The notes below the pieces were generated by a model, which was given only the letters and a program-made list of their open reading frames with translations, ran no database searches and was not told where the DNA came from. Source: Prorocentrum cordatum (lineage: Eukaryota; Sar; Dinophyceae; Prorocentrales; Prorocentraceae). From it: a stretch of DNA of 64,000 nucleotides. Location: positions 424,008 through 488,007 of the forward strand of contig CAUYUJ010009469.1 in NCBI GenBank assembly GCA_963575745.1, in the 5' to 3' direction. Below, one piece after another: positions 22,142 through 33,782 of this stretch (position 1 is the stretch's first letter; every line of letters begins with the position of its first letter). The position numbers and the translations under genes are program-made.

Positions 22142-22787
22142 TCAGGCATCCAGGTTAACAAACTTGTAGGGGAAGAAGGCTAGGTAGGCTAGTCGGTCGG
22201 TGCAGCGGGTTGGCCCCGCGGATCCCCAATCTACGCACGGCGCAACTCCACTCGCCCGGCTCAACTCAACGCCCGTATCCGCAACCGTACTGCTGGCACT
22301 GAATGGCGTGTCCTCCAGTCCTTTCGAATTCTCCGTGTTGAGCATTATACACTTACCGTCAGATTCTTGGATGCTCTCGCGCATTTCTCCGTGCTGGAGA
22401 GCCCAGAACCGAATCGATGAATCGGATCGGCGATCGACATGAACCGGATCGGATGGAATCAGTAGCAGTCGGGATGAGTCGAACTGGCAGAAATCGGCAG
22501 GCGAGTCTGCCTCCGTTGAAACATCGGATTCCAAATCGGAACCCGAAACCGAATCGACTCGGAATCGGCAGCAATCGAAATCAAATCGGATCGCCTCGGA
22601 GAAATCGAAATGAGCGCTGTCTTGTCCAAGGATGTCTCGGGAGCGTGATTTGAATGCAGACTCCGGACTTGGCCCGAGATGGTTGCAAGGTCTGTCCTGA
22701 AGCCCTCTTGGGGTCCCCGCCGGCCGTCCGGAAGGCTCCGTGGACCAGCCCAAGACGCCCAAACCATGCATAAACTCGGCGGCGTGA
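22142..22787. other. no gene recognised; GGATCGG-rich stretch
   Basis: A 254-codon minus-strand frame spans 22142-22906, but its C-terminal half runs through degenerate CGGATCGGA/ATCGGCA short repeats (about 22400-22610) and the R9 element. I do not call it coding. Confidence 0.4.
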
Positions 22788-22961
22788 GGGGGGGGGAAAT
22801 GACAAGCAGAAGGCATCCTCAGAAGGCGGCGGGACTTCTCAAAAGCCCTCGCGCCTTCAGAGAAACTTTCTGGGTCTTCGGGGAAATCTTCGCAAGCTTC
22901 CCACAAGGCCCAGGGACTCCCAGGCCTTCTGAGAAGGCATGCTCCTTCTCACTTGCCCCCC
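22788..22961. mobile_element. R9 TIR element, copy 2
   Basis: The ends GGGGGGGGAAATGACAAGCA and CTCCTTCTCACTTGCCCCCC are inverted repeats, with CCTTCTGAGAAGGCA inside. Partner of the copy at 13949. Confidence 0.7.
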
Positions 22962-22989
22962 AGGCTCACGCCGATAAAACATATTTCTT

Positions 22990-24760
22990 TCAACATGATT
23001 TCCGCATACTCGCCTTTTGGCCTAAAAAGCGTCCAAGACGGTCCAAGGCCCTCAAGATCGCTCCAAGACGCCCCCCAAGGTCCCCAAGAGGGCTCACGAT
23101 GTCCCAAAGACCCCAAGACGGCTTCATGAGAAGGGATGCGACGTTCCATCCCCGGCCCTTTCCTCCAAAGTTGCCCCCGCGGCCGCCAGCAGACCCCCAA
23201 GAGCCCCCCAGGGGTCCCCTGAAGAGGCCCCCCGAGGTCCCCAGCAGGCCTCGGATGCCTCCAAGAAGCCCCCGAGACAACCCCAGAAGTCTTCCGAGAG
23301 GTCCCCAAGAGGCATCCCCGATGGCTTCTAAAAGGCCTCGGGTCCACGACTCGGGAACGGCTCCGAGATGTGCCGAAGGTCACCAGGTACTCTTTGGCGG
23401 ACAGCCGGGGTTTCCGAGAATGCCCAACATGGTCCTAAGATGGCCCCAGAAGGGTCGAGACATCTGAAGGAGGCTTCATATCGGCCCAGGACACACTCGA
23501 GATGGTCAAGACGGGCCAAATACGGCCACAGATGACCTCAAGTCGTCCGTATTGGCTCCCAAGACGGCCCGAAGAGGGAGCCCAAACGATCTCCGACAAG
23601 CACAACGAATGGGTCCCGATGTCTTTGTAGAAATGTGGCATGCTCGCCTTGCCGGTCTTCTGTCACAGCGTCCAGGACGGTTCCACGAGGGCCCCAAGAC
23701 AGCCCCAACGATATGTGTATACACACATAGATATACATATATATATATATATATGTACAATGTTGCTGCGAGGTGCCAACACACCCGCGCCTTGGCTGCT
23801 GGCCAAGGCGCCACGCTGATACTCCTCGAGCTATGTATTACCGCCTTCTTGCGGCACGCGCAGCAGGCGCGAGGGCTTTGGCCTCGGTAACCAAAGTGGA
23901 CGCCCGAGGGTCCTGTGTCGGGAGCGCAAGGCACACGAGCAAATCGAAACAACACATCGCTCACATGTTGGCACGAACACGCCTAGCTTGTCGAATCCGT
24001 CACGACTGTGGTGGTGCATTCTGCCAGCACGTGGGGCTCTAGCGCTAGCAACTTGGCACTGAACGCTTGCAGACAATCAGGAAGCCTGTTAAACGGCCTT
24101 CGGAACTGAAGGCCGTTGTCCACCGCCGCCTCGCCTCGAAACCGAAGGCACCCAGCCACGCTGGAGCGGGGAGCACCCAGAGAACGGCGAGGAGAAAGAC
24201 GGCCCAAAACTAGTTACATGCACCCCGAAACCCAAGAGGCCGCAAGAGGGCCCCCCCGGGAGGCGTCATATGGCCCTGGAGGAGTCCTAGACAGCCCAAG
24301 AGTAGGGAGCCCACAAAGGACGTACGCGCCCAACTATGTACATGAACACGGCCCCTTGACCCGCGAGACCTGCCGCGCGATACGAACATTCGCGCAATGC
24401 AAACTCTCGAAGCCAGCGTGGATCCATGTACATGTACGTCCTTCTCTCGCTCCTGAAAGAGAGCGCCAAGACGCCCTTGACGGTCCCAAGATGCGCCAAA
24501 ACAACCTCCAGGCCCCCGACAGAGCCGCGAGTCTTGCCCCGTGGGGCTCCAGCAGAGGCCTCAGGGCACCCAAGATAGCCCCAAGGCGATCCCAAGAGAG
24601 CCCCAACTCTTCAAAGCAAGCCCCAAGACAGCCTCCAAGATAGCCCCAAGACAGCCTCCAAAGACAGCCTCCAGATAGCCCCAAGACAGCCTCCAAGCCA
24701 GCCCCAGAGAGCCCCAAGATAGCCCCAAGACAGCCTCCAAAGGCAGCCCCGACTCTTCAG
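22990..24760. repeat. degenerate CCCAAGACGGCC-type minisatellite
   Basis: Short units around (C)CCCAAGA(C/G)(G/A)(G/C)CC dominate 23020-23560, 23650-23710 and 24480-24755, with nondescript sequence and an AT island (23700-23757) between. The same unit makes up most of 26640-27220 inside an R5 element. The Pro/Arg/Lys-rich frames are repeat artefacts. Confidence 0.7.
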
Positions 24761-25227
24761 GCCACACGCATCATTCAGGTCGTGCCTCATGGGGAGAGCT
24801 GCTATCATGGATTCCCTATCCGCGAAGATCCTGCCAACTATCGCACGCACGACAACGATGATGGCGAATGGTACGCTGAGGATGTTTTCTATTCGGTGCT
24901 CTGGGAAATTGCACACCAATTGCTAAATCATGCAATTATTCGAGCACCTTGATGCGCCCTACCGGTGCCCGCCCGACACCACAATTCCCCGTTGCACAAC
25001 CAGTAGGACAGACTCGTTTCGTTCCGTTTATCCGAAGCTGCATGGTTTGCGTACTGGTTTGCCCATGGTGGCCCGCCGTTACTCTCGTTCTGTCGGCTCA
25101 ACTCAATCCTGCAAGTCTGCGTGGCGCAGTCTTTGGCATCACTGGGAAGCGTAGGTTGTTGCAGCTTGAAGTCGCATGCGCAGAGTTTCCAGATGAGGAT
25201 GAGAAGCAAAGGAAAGCAGCAACATAA
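24761..25227 (+). CDS. possible coding fragment, unknown
   Basis: Sequence character changes sharply here. A frame from about 24761 to the stop at 24950-24952 reads as ordinary mixed protein, including HGESCYHGFPIRED and DGEWYAEDVFYSVLWE. It has no good start, so it would be an exon or a remnant. An overlapping frame (24949-25227) encodes about 90 residues, including GAVFGITGKRRLLQLEV. I recognise no family. Codon use looks more like real protein than the neighbouring minisatellites, but there is no motif or splice evidence beyond that. It may be a fragment carried by a repeat. Confidence 0.3.
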
Positions 25228-25980
25228 CGAGGATCAGGAGGGGGAGGAGAAGCAGGAGGATGACCAAGTGGAATGAGGAATACATGTATTCAAGAGGGCA
25301 AACACAACGAAGAGGCGCAGGAGGATGTGGAGGGATGGGGCGGGATGAGCACCAGGGACCGAGGGCACAGTGGCGCGGACGAGTATACTGATGAGACAGA
25401 TGTGGAGGAAAGAAGAGGAGGCGGCGGAGGCTGACGACGTGGATCAGGACGGGGGGGACGATGGAGAGGCGGAGGCACTGCGAAAACAAGAGGAAGGCGA
25501 AGAGGACGAGGAGGCGATCGAGGACGTGGATGACCAGGAGGGGGAGGAACACAGCGAGGCCGATGCAGAGGGGACAAGGCGCGGGAGGATGGCGACGAGG
25601 ACGACGAGGAAAACGAAGGGAATGAGAAACAGAAAGGCGGAGGAGGACGAAGAGGACAGCGAGGGAGAAGAGACCCAAGACGAGGACGCGGCACGAGACC
25701 CGGCCTGGCAGGGCGGCGCCAGCTCTGCTGGGGGATCCGCATCCTCGGGGCAGACGTCTGTGCAAACAGCCGCCCCCGCCGCCTCGTCCGCCAGGAGGAG
25801 GAGGACCCGCGACTCTAAAGACTCCAGCGAAGAAAACACGAGGGAACCACGACAGACCCGTGGAAAACGCGGCTACCCCGAAGCCGCGTGGGCATCTCCG
25901 CCTCATCAGGGGAATTCCAACTCGCGGGTGACACTTGGCTTCTAAGATTCAGTACGGCCGTGGAGCGTCCCTGAGATCTG
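25228..25980. other. acidic low-complexity frame, doubtful
   Basis: A plus-strand frame (25370-25945) encodes an Asp/Glu/Arg-rich stretch of about 190 residues, and the opposite strand is open as well. The composition follows from GAGGA/GACGA-rich DNA. No start signal or domain is seen, so I do not call a gene. Confidence 0.35.
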
Positions 25981-26107
25981 ATGTTGCGAAACATGGCAAA
26001 ATCGCCACAAATCACGACCGGGACCCTGGACCCCATCTTTCCGCGCCATTCATCGAGCCGGATTGATCCGAGAAGGTCCTGGGCTTACTGGGCCCTGGAA
26101 ACGACAA

Positions 26108-26310
26108 GGCCGTTTTTTTACCGGTTCCGTTCTGCCGTTTTTTTACCGGTTCCGTCGCCGTTTTTTGACCGGTTCCGTCGCCGTTTTTTGACCGGTTCCT
26201 GCTCCGGTTCCCATCCTGGAGCGTTTTTGTTTGCCGTTTCCGGTCGCCGTTTTTTTGCCGTTTCCATTTTGAAAGGATTTTTCTGGAAACGGTGAAAAAA
26301 CGGCCCTGCC
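26108..26310. repeat. CCGTTTTTTxACCGGTTCC tandem repeat
   Basis: Five to six units of about 20-27 bp with CCGTTTTTT plus ACCGGTTCC, then TTTCCGTTTCCGG variants. ACCGGT makes each unit partly palindromic. Confidence 0.75.
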
Positions 26311-26434
26311 GTTTCCGGGACCCACAAAGGAGCTGGGGCCCGAAGCGGGGCGAAAGCGCCCGTTGCGCGACAAAAATTGCGGCACCAGGACCTCCTGGGT
26401 GGCCTACCAGCCTCCCAGGTTACGAGGCCAATGC

Positions 26435-27403
26435 TTAAGTCGGGCGTGTCCCCATACAGGAGGAGCTTCGACGAAAAATTCGCCGGCCCAACGGGCCAGG
26501 GCGTGCTAAGATCTCCGGTACCTGGTTAACAGTATTTCTAGTTCGCGCGCGCGGGGCGGCCCCTGGGGGTCCCCGGACGAAAAGTACCCCGGCAAGGTCG
26601 GCTGGCAAGGTCGGGTCAGAGATGCCGGAGCCCTGTTACAGGGCCCCAGGACGGGCCAAGAGGTCCCCAAGAAGCCTCCAAGACGGTCCAAGAGGGCCCC
26701 GAGACGGCCAAAGATCGCCCGAAGACGCCCAACAGGGCCCCAAGACAGCCCAAGAGGCCTCCAAGACGCCCCAAGGGCCTTCCAAGAGGCCTCCGAAGAG
26801 GGCCCCAAGAGGCCAAAATCGTTGATTTTCATTGTTTTTTTCTATGTTTTTTGCGTTCTGGCTTTTTCGGCTTCCGGACGCTCCAAGACGGCCCAAGAGG
26901 CCCCCAAGACCGCTCCAAGACGGCCCACGAGGCTCCCAAGACGGCCCCGGAACGGCCCAGGAGGGCCCCCAAGACGGCCCAAGTGCCGCCCAAGACGGAC
27001 CAAGAGGCCCCAAGACGGGCCCAAGAGGGGCTCAAGAGGGGAACCGAGAACTGAAAAATCGAGCCCTCCGCCCCAGAAGGCGCCCAGGAGGCCCCAAAAA
27101 GGCCCCAAGAGGCCCCCAAGAGGCCCCCAAGACGCCCCAAGAGGCGCCCAAGAGGCCCAAAAGAGGCCCCAAGAGGCCCCAAAACGGCCCCCAAGAGGCC
27201 CCCAAACTCGGCTAGCCCACAACGGTGCGACAATATGGGCCGGCGGAATGAGCGAAGCGATTAAATAAAAGAAGATGCACCAAAAATGTAAAAACAAAAA
27301 CTAAAAAATAGTCCCCAGACTATTTTTGGACTATTGTTTGACAATTGTGGGGTACTCTTTATATATTTCGAAAATCCCCCTGTAGGGGACCGGCCCGACT
27401 TAA
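26435..27403. mobile_element. R5 TTAA-type element with internal minisatellite
   Basis: Left TTAA-GTCGGGCGTGTCCCC (TTAA at 26435-26438). Right CCCCTGTAGGGG then GGCCCGAC-TTAA (TTAA at 27400-27403). The subterminal AT-rich block with AATAGTCCCCAGACTATTTT matches the other R5 copies. Most of the roughly 950 bp interior is the CCCAAGAGGCC minisatellite. This is the largest member of the family in the window. Confidence 0.7.
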
Positions 27404-27607
27404 GGCCAATGCGCTGGGCCAATTGCGGAGGAACGGAGGAAGACCGGCATGCAGCATGCGAGGCCTGCGAGGGCCCGGGGGGTCGCGCGGAGGGCCCAGG
27501 CCCCCGAGGCCCCGTGACTCTGCCACGGCGCCGAGCCACAGAGGTCTGCACAGGACGGGGCCAAGACGAGGAGACATTCGGGCGAGGACCAATCTCTGGG
27601 CCTGCTG

Positions 27608-27757
27608 GGGGGCCACATGCGAACCCTACCCCTACCCCCCACGATTTCTGAGGGGGAGGGTGGGGTTCACTTCGCTCGAGAGCTCCCCAACGAAGTGAAC
27701 CCCACCCTCCCCCTCAGAAATCGTGGGGGGTAGGGGTAGGGTTCGCATGTGGCCCCC
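27608..27757. repeat. perfect 67 bp inverted repeat, 16 bp loop
   Basis: 27608-27674 and 27691-27757 are exact reverse complements, around a loop that contains CTCGAGAGCTC. One arm holds closely spaced runs of three to six G (GGGGGGTAGGGGTAGGGTT), so besides a cruciform the strand could form a G-quadruplex. No target duplication is obvious. Perfect arms of this length imply recent origin or gene conversion. Confidence 0.92.
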
Positions 27758-27770
27758 TACCTGCTTCGGG

Positions 27771-27955
27771 AGTTGGCAGAGCTGGGTTTAGTGAGACCTG
27801 GCTTAGTGAGGTGTCCTGGGGGACGCCCCCCGCCCCATTCCACTGACCGGAACTGCCGTCAGCCGAAAAACACCAGCTACGGCAGACCTGGCTTGGTGCC
27901 CCTGGCGAATTCAAAGGCTCTGAGGCCCTACCACTAACCGGGCCCCCTTACCTGG
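27771..27955. repeat. R2 dispersed repeat, copy 1
   Basis: It shares GTTGGCAGA(G/A)CTGGGT, CTGGGGGACGCCCCCC, AAACACCAGCT(A/G)CGGCAG and ACTAACCGGG with the copy at 37875-38068. GGTTTAGTGA recurs inside each copy. It lies 13 bp from the perfect palindrome. Confidence 0.7.
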
Positions 27956-28129
27956 GGTCCTGGCCATATCCGACTGCTGCTCCATCGGCAGCCCGGGCCG
28001 CACTCAATGCGCAGATGAAGGCACGGGCCGCTCTGCTCTGAGCGACGACAAAGAAGCGGGCCTTGCGCGAGAAGGCGCAAAAGACGAAGCCAAGAAGAGG
28101 ATACATTCGGGTGAGGACAAGCCGAACAT

Positions 28130-28545
28130 ATCTGAGATCCGGCGGCTCTGGAGCAAGTCTCGGGCGCCGCGGCCTCGACGGAGAGCGCTCCGGAACGCTC
28201 TGAGAGAGCGTTTTAGAACGCTCTGGAATGGATCTATCCTCGTCCTGGCCCCGTCCGACTGGACCCCTTCCCCAGGACCGGTGTTTCGTCCCGAATCCAT
28301 CTGTGACGGCCCCGAGGGCTCGGAAGGGCCCCCAGAGCAATGCAAGGTCTCCCGCCGTGACTTGTCCCACAACGTCGGCCCCCAGAGGTCTGGACCCCTT
28401 CCCCTAGAATGGTTTTTCATCCCGGATAGTTATTTGACGGTCCCGGGGCCTGGGGAGGGTCCCCAGAGGCCGAAAGCAACGACAGCCTCCCGTCGTGATG
28501 TGGTTCACAGCGCGAGGGGGCTGGGGGCGGAGGTGGGCCGCGGGA
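28130..28545. repeat. GAACGCTCTGG repeat and two R12 copies
   Basis: 28130-28260 matches the 5225-5410 repeat. It is followed by a partial and then a full R12 copy (28250-28390 and 28380-28535). The same order, GAACGCTC repeat then R12, occurs at 5.2-5.8 kb and 30.2-30.8 kb, so they probably form one larger composite repeat. Confidence 0.65.
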
Positions 28546-28547
28546 GC

Positions 28548-28622
28548 AAGGAGGAGGAGGAGGAGGAGGAGGAGGAGGGGGAGGGAGAGGGGGAGGGGGA
28601 GGAGGGGGAGGGGGAGGAGGGC
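28548..28622 (+). repeat. (GAG)n/(GGGGGA)n microsatellite
   Basis: Short purine tract. Confidence 0.9.
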
Positions 28623-29133
28623 GCTCTGCCAATCGGGCTTGGGAGACCCCACCTTCCCGCGTCTCCCTCTTCATCATGCCCTCGAGCAGCCTCTGGAGCT
28701 CCCCGTCTGCGCTTGCCTCCGGGGGGGTGGAGCCGCGGCTTGGGGTGTGGGAGCAGGAGTAGGAGTGGGAGCCAGTGGCGATGCCACTACCGATGGTGAG
28801 CTAACTGCAGTCTCGCTGGGCCTTCTTGCCCTTGCCGAGGACTTTCGGATCACAGACAAAGTCTTATCAACACCAACTTATAGTTTAAGTCCTTAGGCTG
28901 AAGGCCCCAACTAGGCCCGTCAAGAATCTACGTTTCTTGGTGAGGGAGGGAGGATATTCCAAACGGAGCCCAAACCCCGAAATCGAGCGGCTTGTGAGGA
29001 CGATGCCGAGGGAGGGGGCCCGCGACTGGGGGGGGGGGGCTTCGTTTCCTGTTTTGTCTTGTCGTTTCTGTTTTCACTCCAGCGAACGGAGGAAGGGAGG
29101 AGATCACCCGGCAGGGCGTGGGGAGGGACCACA
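28623..29133. other. no gene recognised
   Basis: No convincing frame or repeat was seen here. Confidence 0.4.
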
Positions 29134-29300
29134 TACAGGGCAGTTTTTAACACATAGGATTTTAAACCTATAGTATTGTTTCATACATGGTTAATTCATG
29201 AATAAATGTATGCATGAACTCATCGTTGCTTTATGTACTGGATCCCTGCATTCTTAATACATGATCCGCACGCGGAGCATGTATTAAAAACGGCACTGCA
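29134..29300. mobile_element. R8 TIR element, copy 2
   Basis: TA-CAGGGCAGTTTTTAACACAT on the left. The right end, on the other strand, starts CAGTGCCGTTTTTAATACAT, with the outer TA mutated. It is AT-rich and has the same GAACTCATCGTTG(T/C)TTT core as copy 1. Confidence 0.75.
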
Positions 29301-29421
29301 CCCTCCTGGGGACAGACGGCTTTCTTTTTGGGGGGGGGGGGGGGCGACCTCCCACTCCTCCTCCTCCTCCTCCTCCTCCTCCTCCTCCTCGCTGCCCTCC
29401 CCGAGGGGCGGGATGGGGGGC

Positions 29422-29754
29422 TTGCCGTCCCTCGGACGTCCCTTCCCTGTGCGCTGTTCGCTCTCGTGCGTCTTCTTCTTGCTCGATGATCCAGGATGCT
29501 CGGGTCGGGCGAAAGGGGGGGGGATTACAAAGGGGGGGTTTGAGAATCAGCTCACGCAGCTGATTTTCCCGGCGCCTCCCGGCGCCGGAGGCGACTATGC
29601 ATCGAAGAATGGGCCCCCTCGGTGGGGCCGAAACCAGCTGCAGGCAGCAAATTTCGTAACTCCCCCTTTCCCAATGCCCCCCTTTCGTCTGGCCCGAGAT
29701 GCGCTTCGATGGGCCTCGCCGAGAGAAAAATATGCACACGCCCGAGCGGTGCCA
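29422..29754. mobile_element. R7 element split by an R6 insertion
   Basis: Left part TTGCCGTCCCTCGGACGTCC to TCGATGATCCAGGATGC, right part GATGCGCTTCGATGGGCCTC to CCGAGCGGTGCCAA. Together they match the uninterrupted R7 copy at 39444-39573 (GATCCAGGATGGCCTTCGAT), which proves that 29500-29697 was inserted later. Confidence 0.85.
29500..29697. mobile_element. R6 TIR element nested in R7, 5 bp target duplication
   Basis: GATGC at 29495-29499 is repeated at 29698-29702. Between them the ends TCGGGTCGGGCGAAAGGGGG and CCCCCTTTCGTCTGGCCCGA are inverted repeats. The empty site can be inferred from the intact R7 copies. The inside contains AGCTG(C/A)AGGCAGCAAATTTCG, shared with the copy at 15483. 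Confidence 0.9.
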
Positions 29755-29936
29755 ACGGGGGAGCAGCGATGCCAGCGAAGAGCACGGCTGGCGAGCGCGG
29801 ATTGCCCCCCGAGCGGTGCGCGCGGGCACGGCCCGAAACAGTGCCCCGCGACGCGGGCGACGCGCGGCGCCCCTCGGCGAACGGCTTACGCGCATCCCCG
29901 CCGAGGGGCCCGCCGACCAGCACCGCCCGGCGACCT

Positions 29937-30105
29937 CCTCGTCGTCGTCGTCGTCGTCGTCGTCGACGACGGCGTCGTCGTCGGCGTCGTCGTCGGCGTC
30001 GTCGTCGGCGTCGTCGTCGGCGGCGTGGTCGTCATCGGTGTCGTCGTCGGCGGCGTCGTCGTCGGCGTCGTCGGCGTCGTCGTCGTTGGCGTCGGCGTCG
30101 ACTCG
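29937..30105. repeat. (GTC)n/(GGC GTC)n microsatellite
   Basis: GTC triplets with a GGCGTCGTC superstructure. Confidence 0.95.
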
Positions 30106-30159
30106 AATCGACCCGAGCATCGAATCGGCAAGCATCGACAGAAATCGGCCGACACATCG

Positions 30160-30460
30160 AATCGGCAGGAGTCGTAGAACGAAGGCGGAATCGAGACAAC
30201 ATCGGACCGATACAGATCGGAACTCTCTGAGAATCGGCGGGTTGGTGGATGTCTCAGGCACCGCGGCCGTTTCAGAGCGTGCCGGAACGCTCGGAGAGCT
30301 TTCTTGAAGGGGCCCCAGGACACACAAATAAATACACACAAATAAAAATACCCCCCATATTTTCAAACATTTTCTGGGTTTTTGTCTTCCCCCCCACTTC
30401 CCATATTTTCTGGGGAATCGACGAATAATTGTGTCCGTGCGTTTTTTTCCCTCCTGAGCT
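30160..30460. repeat. GAACGCTC-type repeat followed by R11
   Basis: 30240-30305 carries GCACCGCGGCC and CCGGAACGCTCGGAGAG. 30304-30460 is an R11 copy with CACACAAATAAATACACACA and TTTTTGTCTTCCCCCCC. Confidence 0.6.
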
Positions 30461-30667
30461 CTGGAAGGCTCTGGAATGGACTTCTCTCGCTTCCAGGCTC
30501 GTCTGAAGTCGGCAAGGCCAAGCCGGACCGAAATCAACAAGGCCCGCCCGCGTACTGGGCTGGCTGCCAGCGGGCGCGCCGCGCACGAGGCGCCGAGAGA
30601 GCGCACCTGCCTCGCACTGCCACGCTCTCCCCAGACCCCGGGACGTCGTGTTTTTTTTTTTTCTCAC

Positions 30668-30815
30668 AGCGCCGACTCCCAGAGGTCTGGACCCCTTCCC
30701 TGGGACCTGCTCTTCATTCGGAATCATTTTATGACGGCCTCGAGGCCGGGTAAGAGCCCCCCGCGGCTGAAAGTAAAGGAAAACCTGCCGTCGTGATTTT
30801 CACAACGCGAGGGGG
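30668..30815. repeat. R12 dispersed repeat, copy 4
   Basis: CCCAGAGGTCTGGACCCCTT to TTTTCACAACGCGAGGGGGT, matching the copy at 5680. Confidence 0.7.
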
Positions 30816-32695
30816 TCTTGGTCTGGGGATCCCTTCCTCAAAGGATCTCGCAGCCTCGAGCCCTGGCGAAGGCCTCGGCGGCAGTCCAAGATGCGTGCGC
30901 CATGACGTCGCTGAGCCTGCTGCTCCGTCGGCGGCCAGGGCCGCACTCAGTGCAGAGGAATGCACGGGCCACTCTGATCTGAGCGACGAATCAAAACGGA
31001 TTTTACGCGAGAAGGTATACGGCAAATCCGTATGGCGTCGGCGCACGCGAAGGTTTGGGACTCTGGTTGAACCGATCGCGGCAAAACTGCGTCGGGTCCT
31101 GTGGCATTACCGTGTCCCTCAAAGCTTCCACGTCGGTCTACCCCTTAAACACTTTCTTCAACGTCGCCGGCGCACCATCGCCGCACGAACCTACCGTAGC
31201 GACCTTCCGCGGTGGCTTACGCGGGCCGCTGGCACGGCACGCCACGCTGGAGGCGAGGGCGCTCACGCGCGACTTCACGCGGGCAACTTGCGCGCGAAAG
31301 CAGGCACAATCGAACCGTTTTTCTCCATCGCTCAGGTGGCCGAACGCAACGGATCCATCATGATCACGCCCTGAAAATCTGGGCAGGGCCGAATACCACC
31401 GTGTCGATCGCCCCCCCCTTTACTCGGTTGACGCAGTCGCTGGTCCCTGGGGAACGCTCTCGCTCTCCTTTGTCAAGACCTGTTGGCCGCATGACGTCGT
31501 CTTGCAAGTCTTCGTGGCAAGCTCCTGGCGAAGCTGAATCGGCAACTGTTCAGGCAAAATCCGCGGCAATCCCCCTCGGATCGAGTGGGATTGTCGGGAT
31601 CAATCGGGATCTCGGACAGCATCGAGTGGGATCAGTCGGGATCTCTGAGAGCTGGCGGGCGGGAGTACGGCCGGACCTGGGATAGAAGAACATCCTTCAA
31701 GAACATTGGCCCCTCCGCCAGCCAAACCGAAGAACATTCGAGGCTAGCCTCGCCCAGGATGCAAAATAATACCCAATCAACACGAAGAACATTAGCGTAC
31801 CCTCCCCGAACCGACCTCGACATCATACCTCGGTCCGACCGTATGTATCGAGCGCCGCGGCAGTTTCGGAGTTCCAGCGTACTTTTTGAACGCTCTGGAG
31901 ATTTGTACTCCTCTGGGGGCTGCCTGATCCTTTCGCCCTCGTGGTCGCGCCCCCCCACGTCTCTCGAGGCCTCCAGGGGACCGTCGAAGTCCTCAGCGCC
32001 TCCAGCGGCCTCGAGGGGCCCTAAAAATAGAAGCCCTCCTCCACCTCCGCCAGCACCTCTTACTTCCCCCGCCTTCCTACCCCTGCACCTCCACATCACC
32101 ACCCTGATCTGCTGACCACTTTCTGACCACCTCCACATCCCAGGCACCTGTCCACAGACGGTTTCGAGAAGTGGAGGTGCCAACTTTTTAGGTCGCTTGG
32201 GGCCACACACCAGGCTCCGGTTCTACTCCGGAGGAAAAGGAGAATGCCTCCAGAAACCCCACGATGTCCGCTGAGGTTCCCAGAGATCTCTGGAGGCCTC
32301 CAGGGGTCTAAAAAGGCCCAAACCGCTCAAAGTCTGGCTACGGCAACTTCACGCCGTCATGACGTGGGCGTTGGTTCATAAAACCGCATGGGCCGTTCGA
32401 CAGTGAGCAAACGCTGCTTTTCGAGAGCCGGCATCGAGCCGAACTCGGGCAACTGGTGGAGCTAAGCCTGGAACACCCGCGCTGGCGTCGCCGCCGCGCC
32501 AACACGGTTCCAACGCGTGCTGCTGCTGCTGCTGCTCCTCTTCTTTGCCCTCCTCATTCAAGGATGATGATCGGTGGGCACATGCATGTGCATGGTCCCA
32601 CAGTCAGGTCAGCGCTCAAGCACCGCGACAAGCGCGAAGAGATATCTCGCCCTGCTCCCAGACGCCCAGCGCGTTATGTGCTGGCCTGCACGATC
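30816..32695. other. no certain gene
   Basis: A plus-strand frame across 30793-31374 (about 190 codons) has mixed composition, and a short stretch near 30915-31010 is similar in DNA to 27975-28080, so part of it is repeated sequence. I recognise no domain. From 31380 to 32660 I see only short frames and direct repeats such as GATCGAGTGGGAT(T/C). Confidence 0.35.
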
Positions 32696-33093
32696 ACCAC
32701 CCACCACCACCATGACCACCCACCAACACCACCATCACTACGATCATCATCGTCATCATCATCAGCATCATCAGCATCATCAGCATCATCATCATCGTTA
32801 TCGCCATCGTCATCCTCATCGTCATCGTCATCGTCGTCATCGTCATCGACATCGTCGTCATCAGTATCATCACCATCGTCATCGTCGTCGTCATCGTCGT
32901 CGTCATCACAATACGAAGCACCATCATCATAACCACCACCATCACTATTATCATCATCAGTGACAACATCATCAATATTACCATCATGGTCATCACCGTA
33001 CGTATTAGCACCATCGCAATCACCATCACCATCATCAACATCACCGGCACCAGCACCAGCATCGCCATCGCCATCATCGGCATCGTCATCGCT

Positions 33094-33163
<70 letters not shown>

Positions 33164-33332
33164 CCATCACCGTGATCATCACCGCCACCAGCATCACCAT
33201 CTACATAATCATCATCCTTATCATCATCATCACGATCACCATGACGATCACTACCACCATCATCATCATCGTCATGATCCACATCATCACCAACATCATC
33301 AACATCCTCATCATCACTATCATCAGCATCCC

Positions 33333-33381
<49 letters not shown>

Positions 33382-33480
33382 GCCATCAACACCATGTCCA
33401 TCATCATCACCATCATCATCATCATCAACTTCGCAAACCCCATCACCACCTTCACCATCAACATCCTCCGCAATATCATT
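32696..33480. repeat. (CAT)n/(CAC)n/(GTC)n microsatellite
   Basis: About 780 bp of ATC/CAT/CAC triplets, with a pure CAT core near 33090-33170. Runs of Asp, His, Ile, Met or Ser in the frames are artefacts. Confidence 0.97.
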
Positions 33481-33782
33481 GGTCATCGTCCACTTGTTAA
33501 AACTGTATATCCATCTTAACCCCCATCACCGCCATCAATAGCATCATGCATAGTGTACTACATACTCATATGTTGTCCAGTCTGCATCATCTTGCGCATC
33601 GCCATCCATCGTCCACCTCTTACCACCCATGATGACCAACAGCATGTCTGCCTGGTGATATCTCAACATCGCGTATTACCTTCCAAACCATCAGCCTGTC
33701 CGCGAATGGCTTCTGAGCGCGCAAGCCCCGTTCGACTGCGGCGACCGTGGCGGTGGACCCAGGCAAGAAGAATCGGCTATAA

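Noticed and set aside
27608-27757. TAGGGGTAGGGTT as a telomere remnant
   Set aside because: Only two to three irregular units; it is better described as one arm of a perfect palindrome.
32674-33519. Poly-Asp, poly-Met and poly-Ile frames as possible metal-binding or membrane proteins
   Set aside because: A direct consequence of the CAT/ATC microsatellite.
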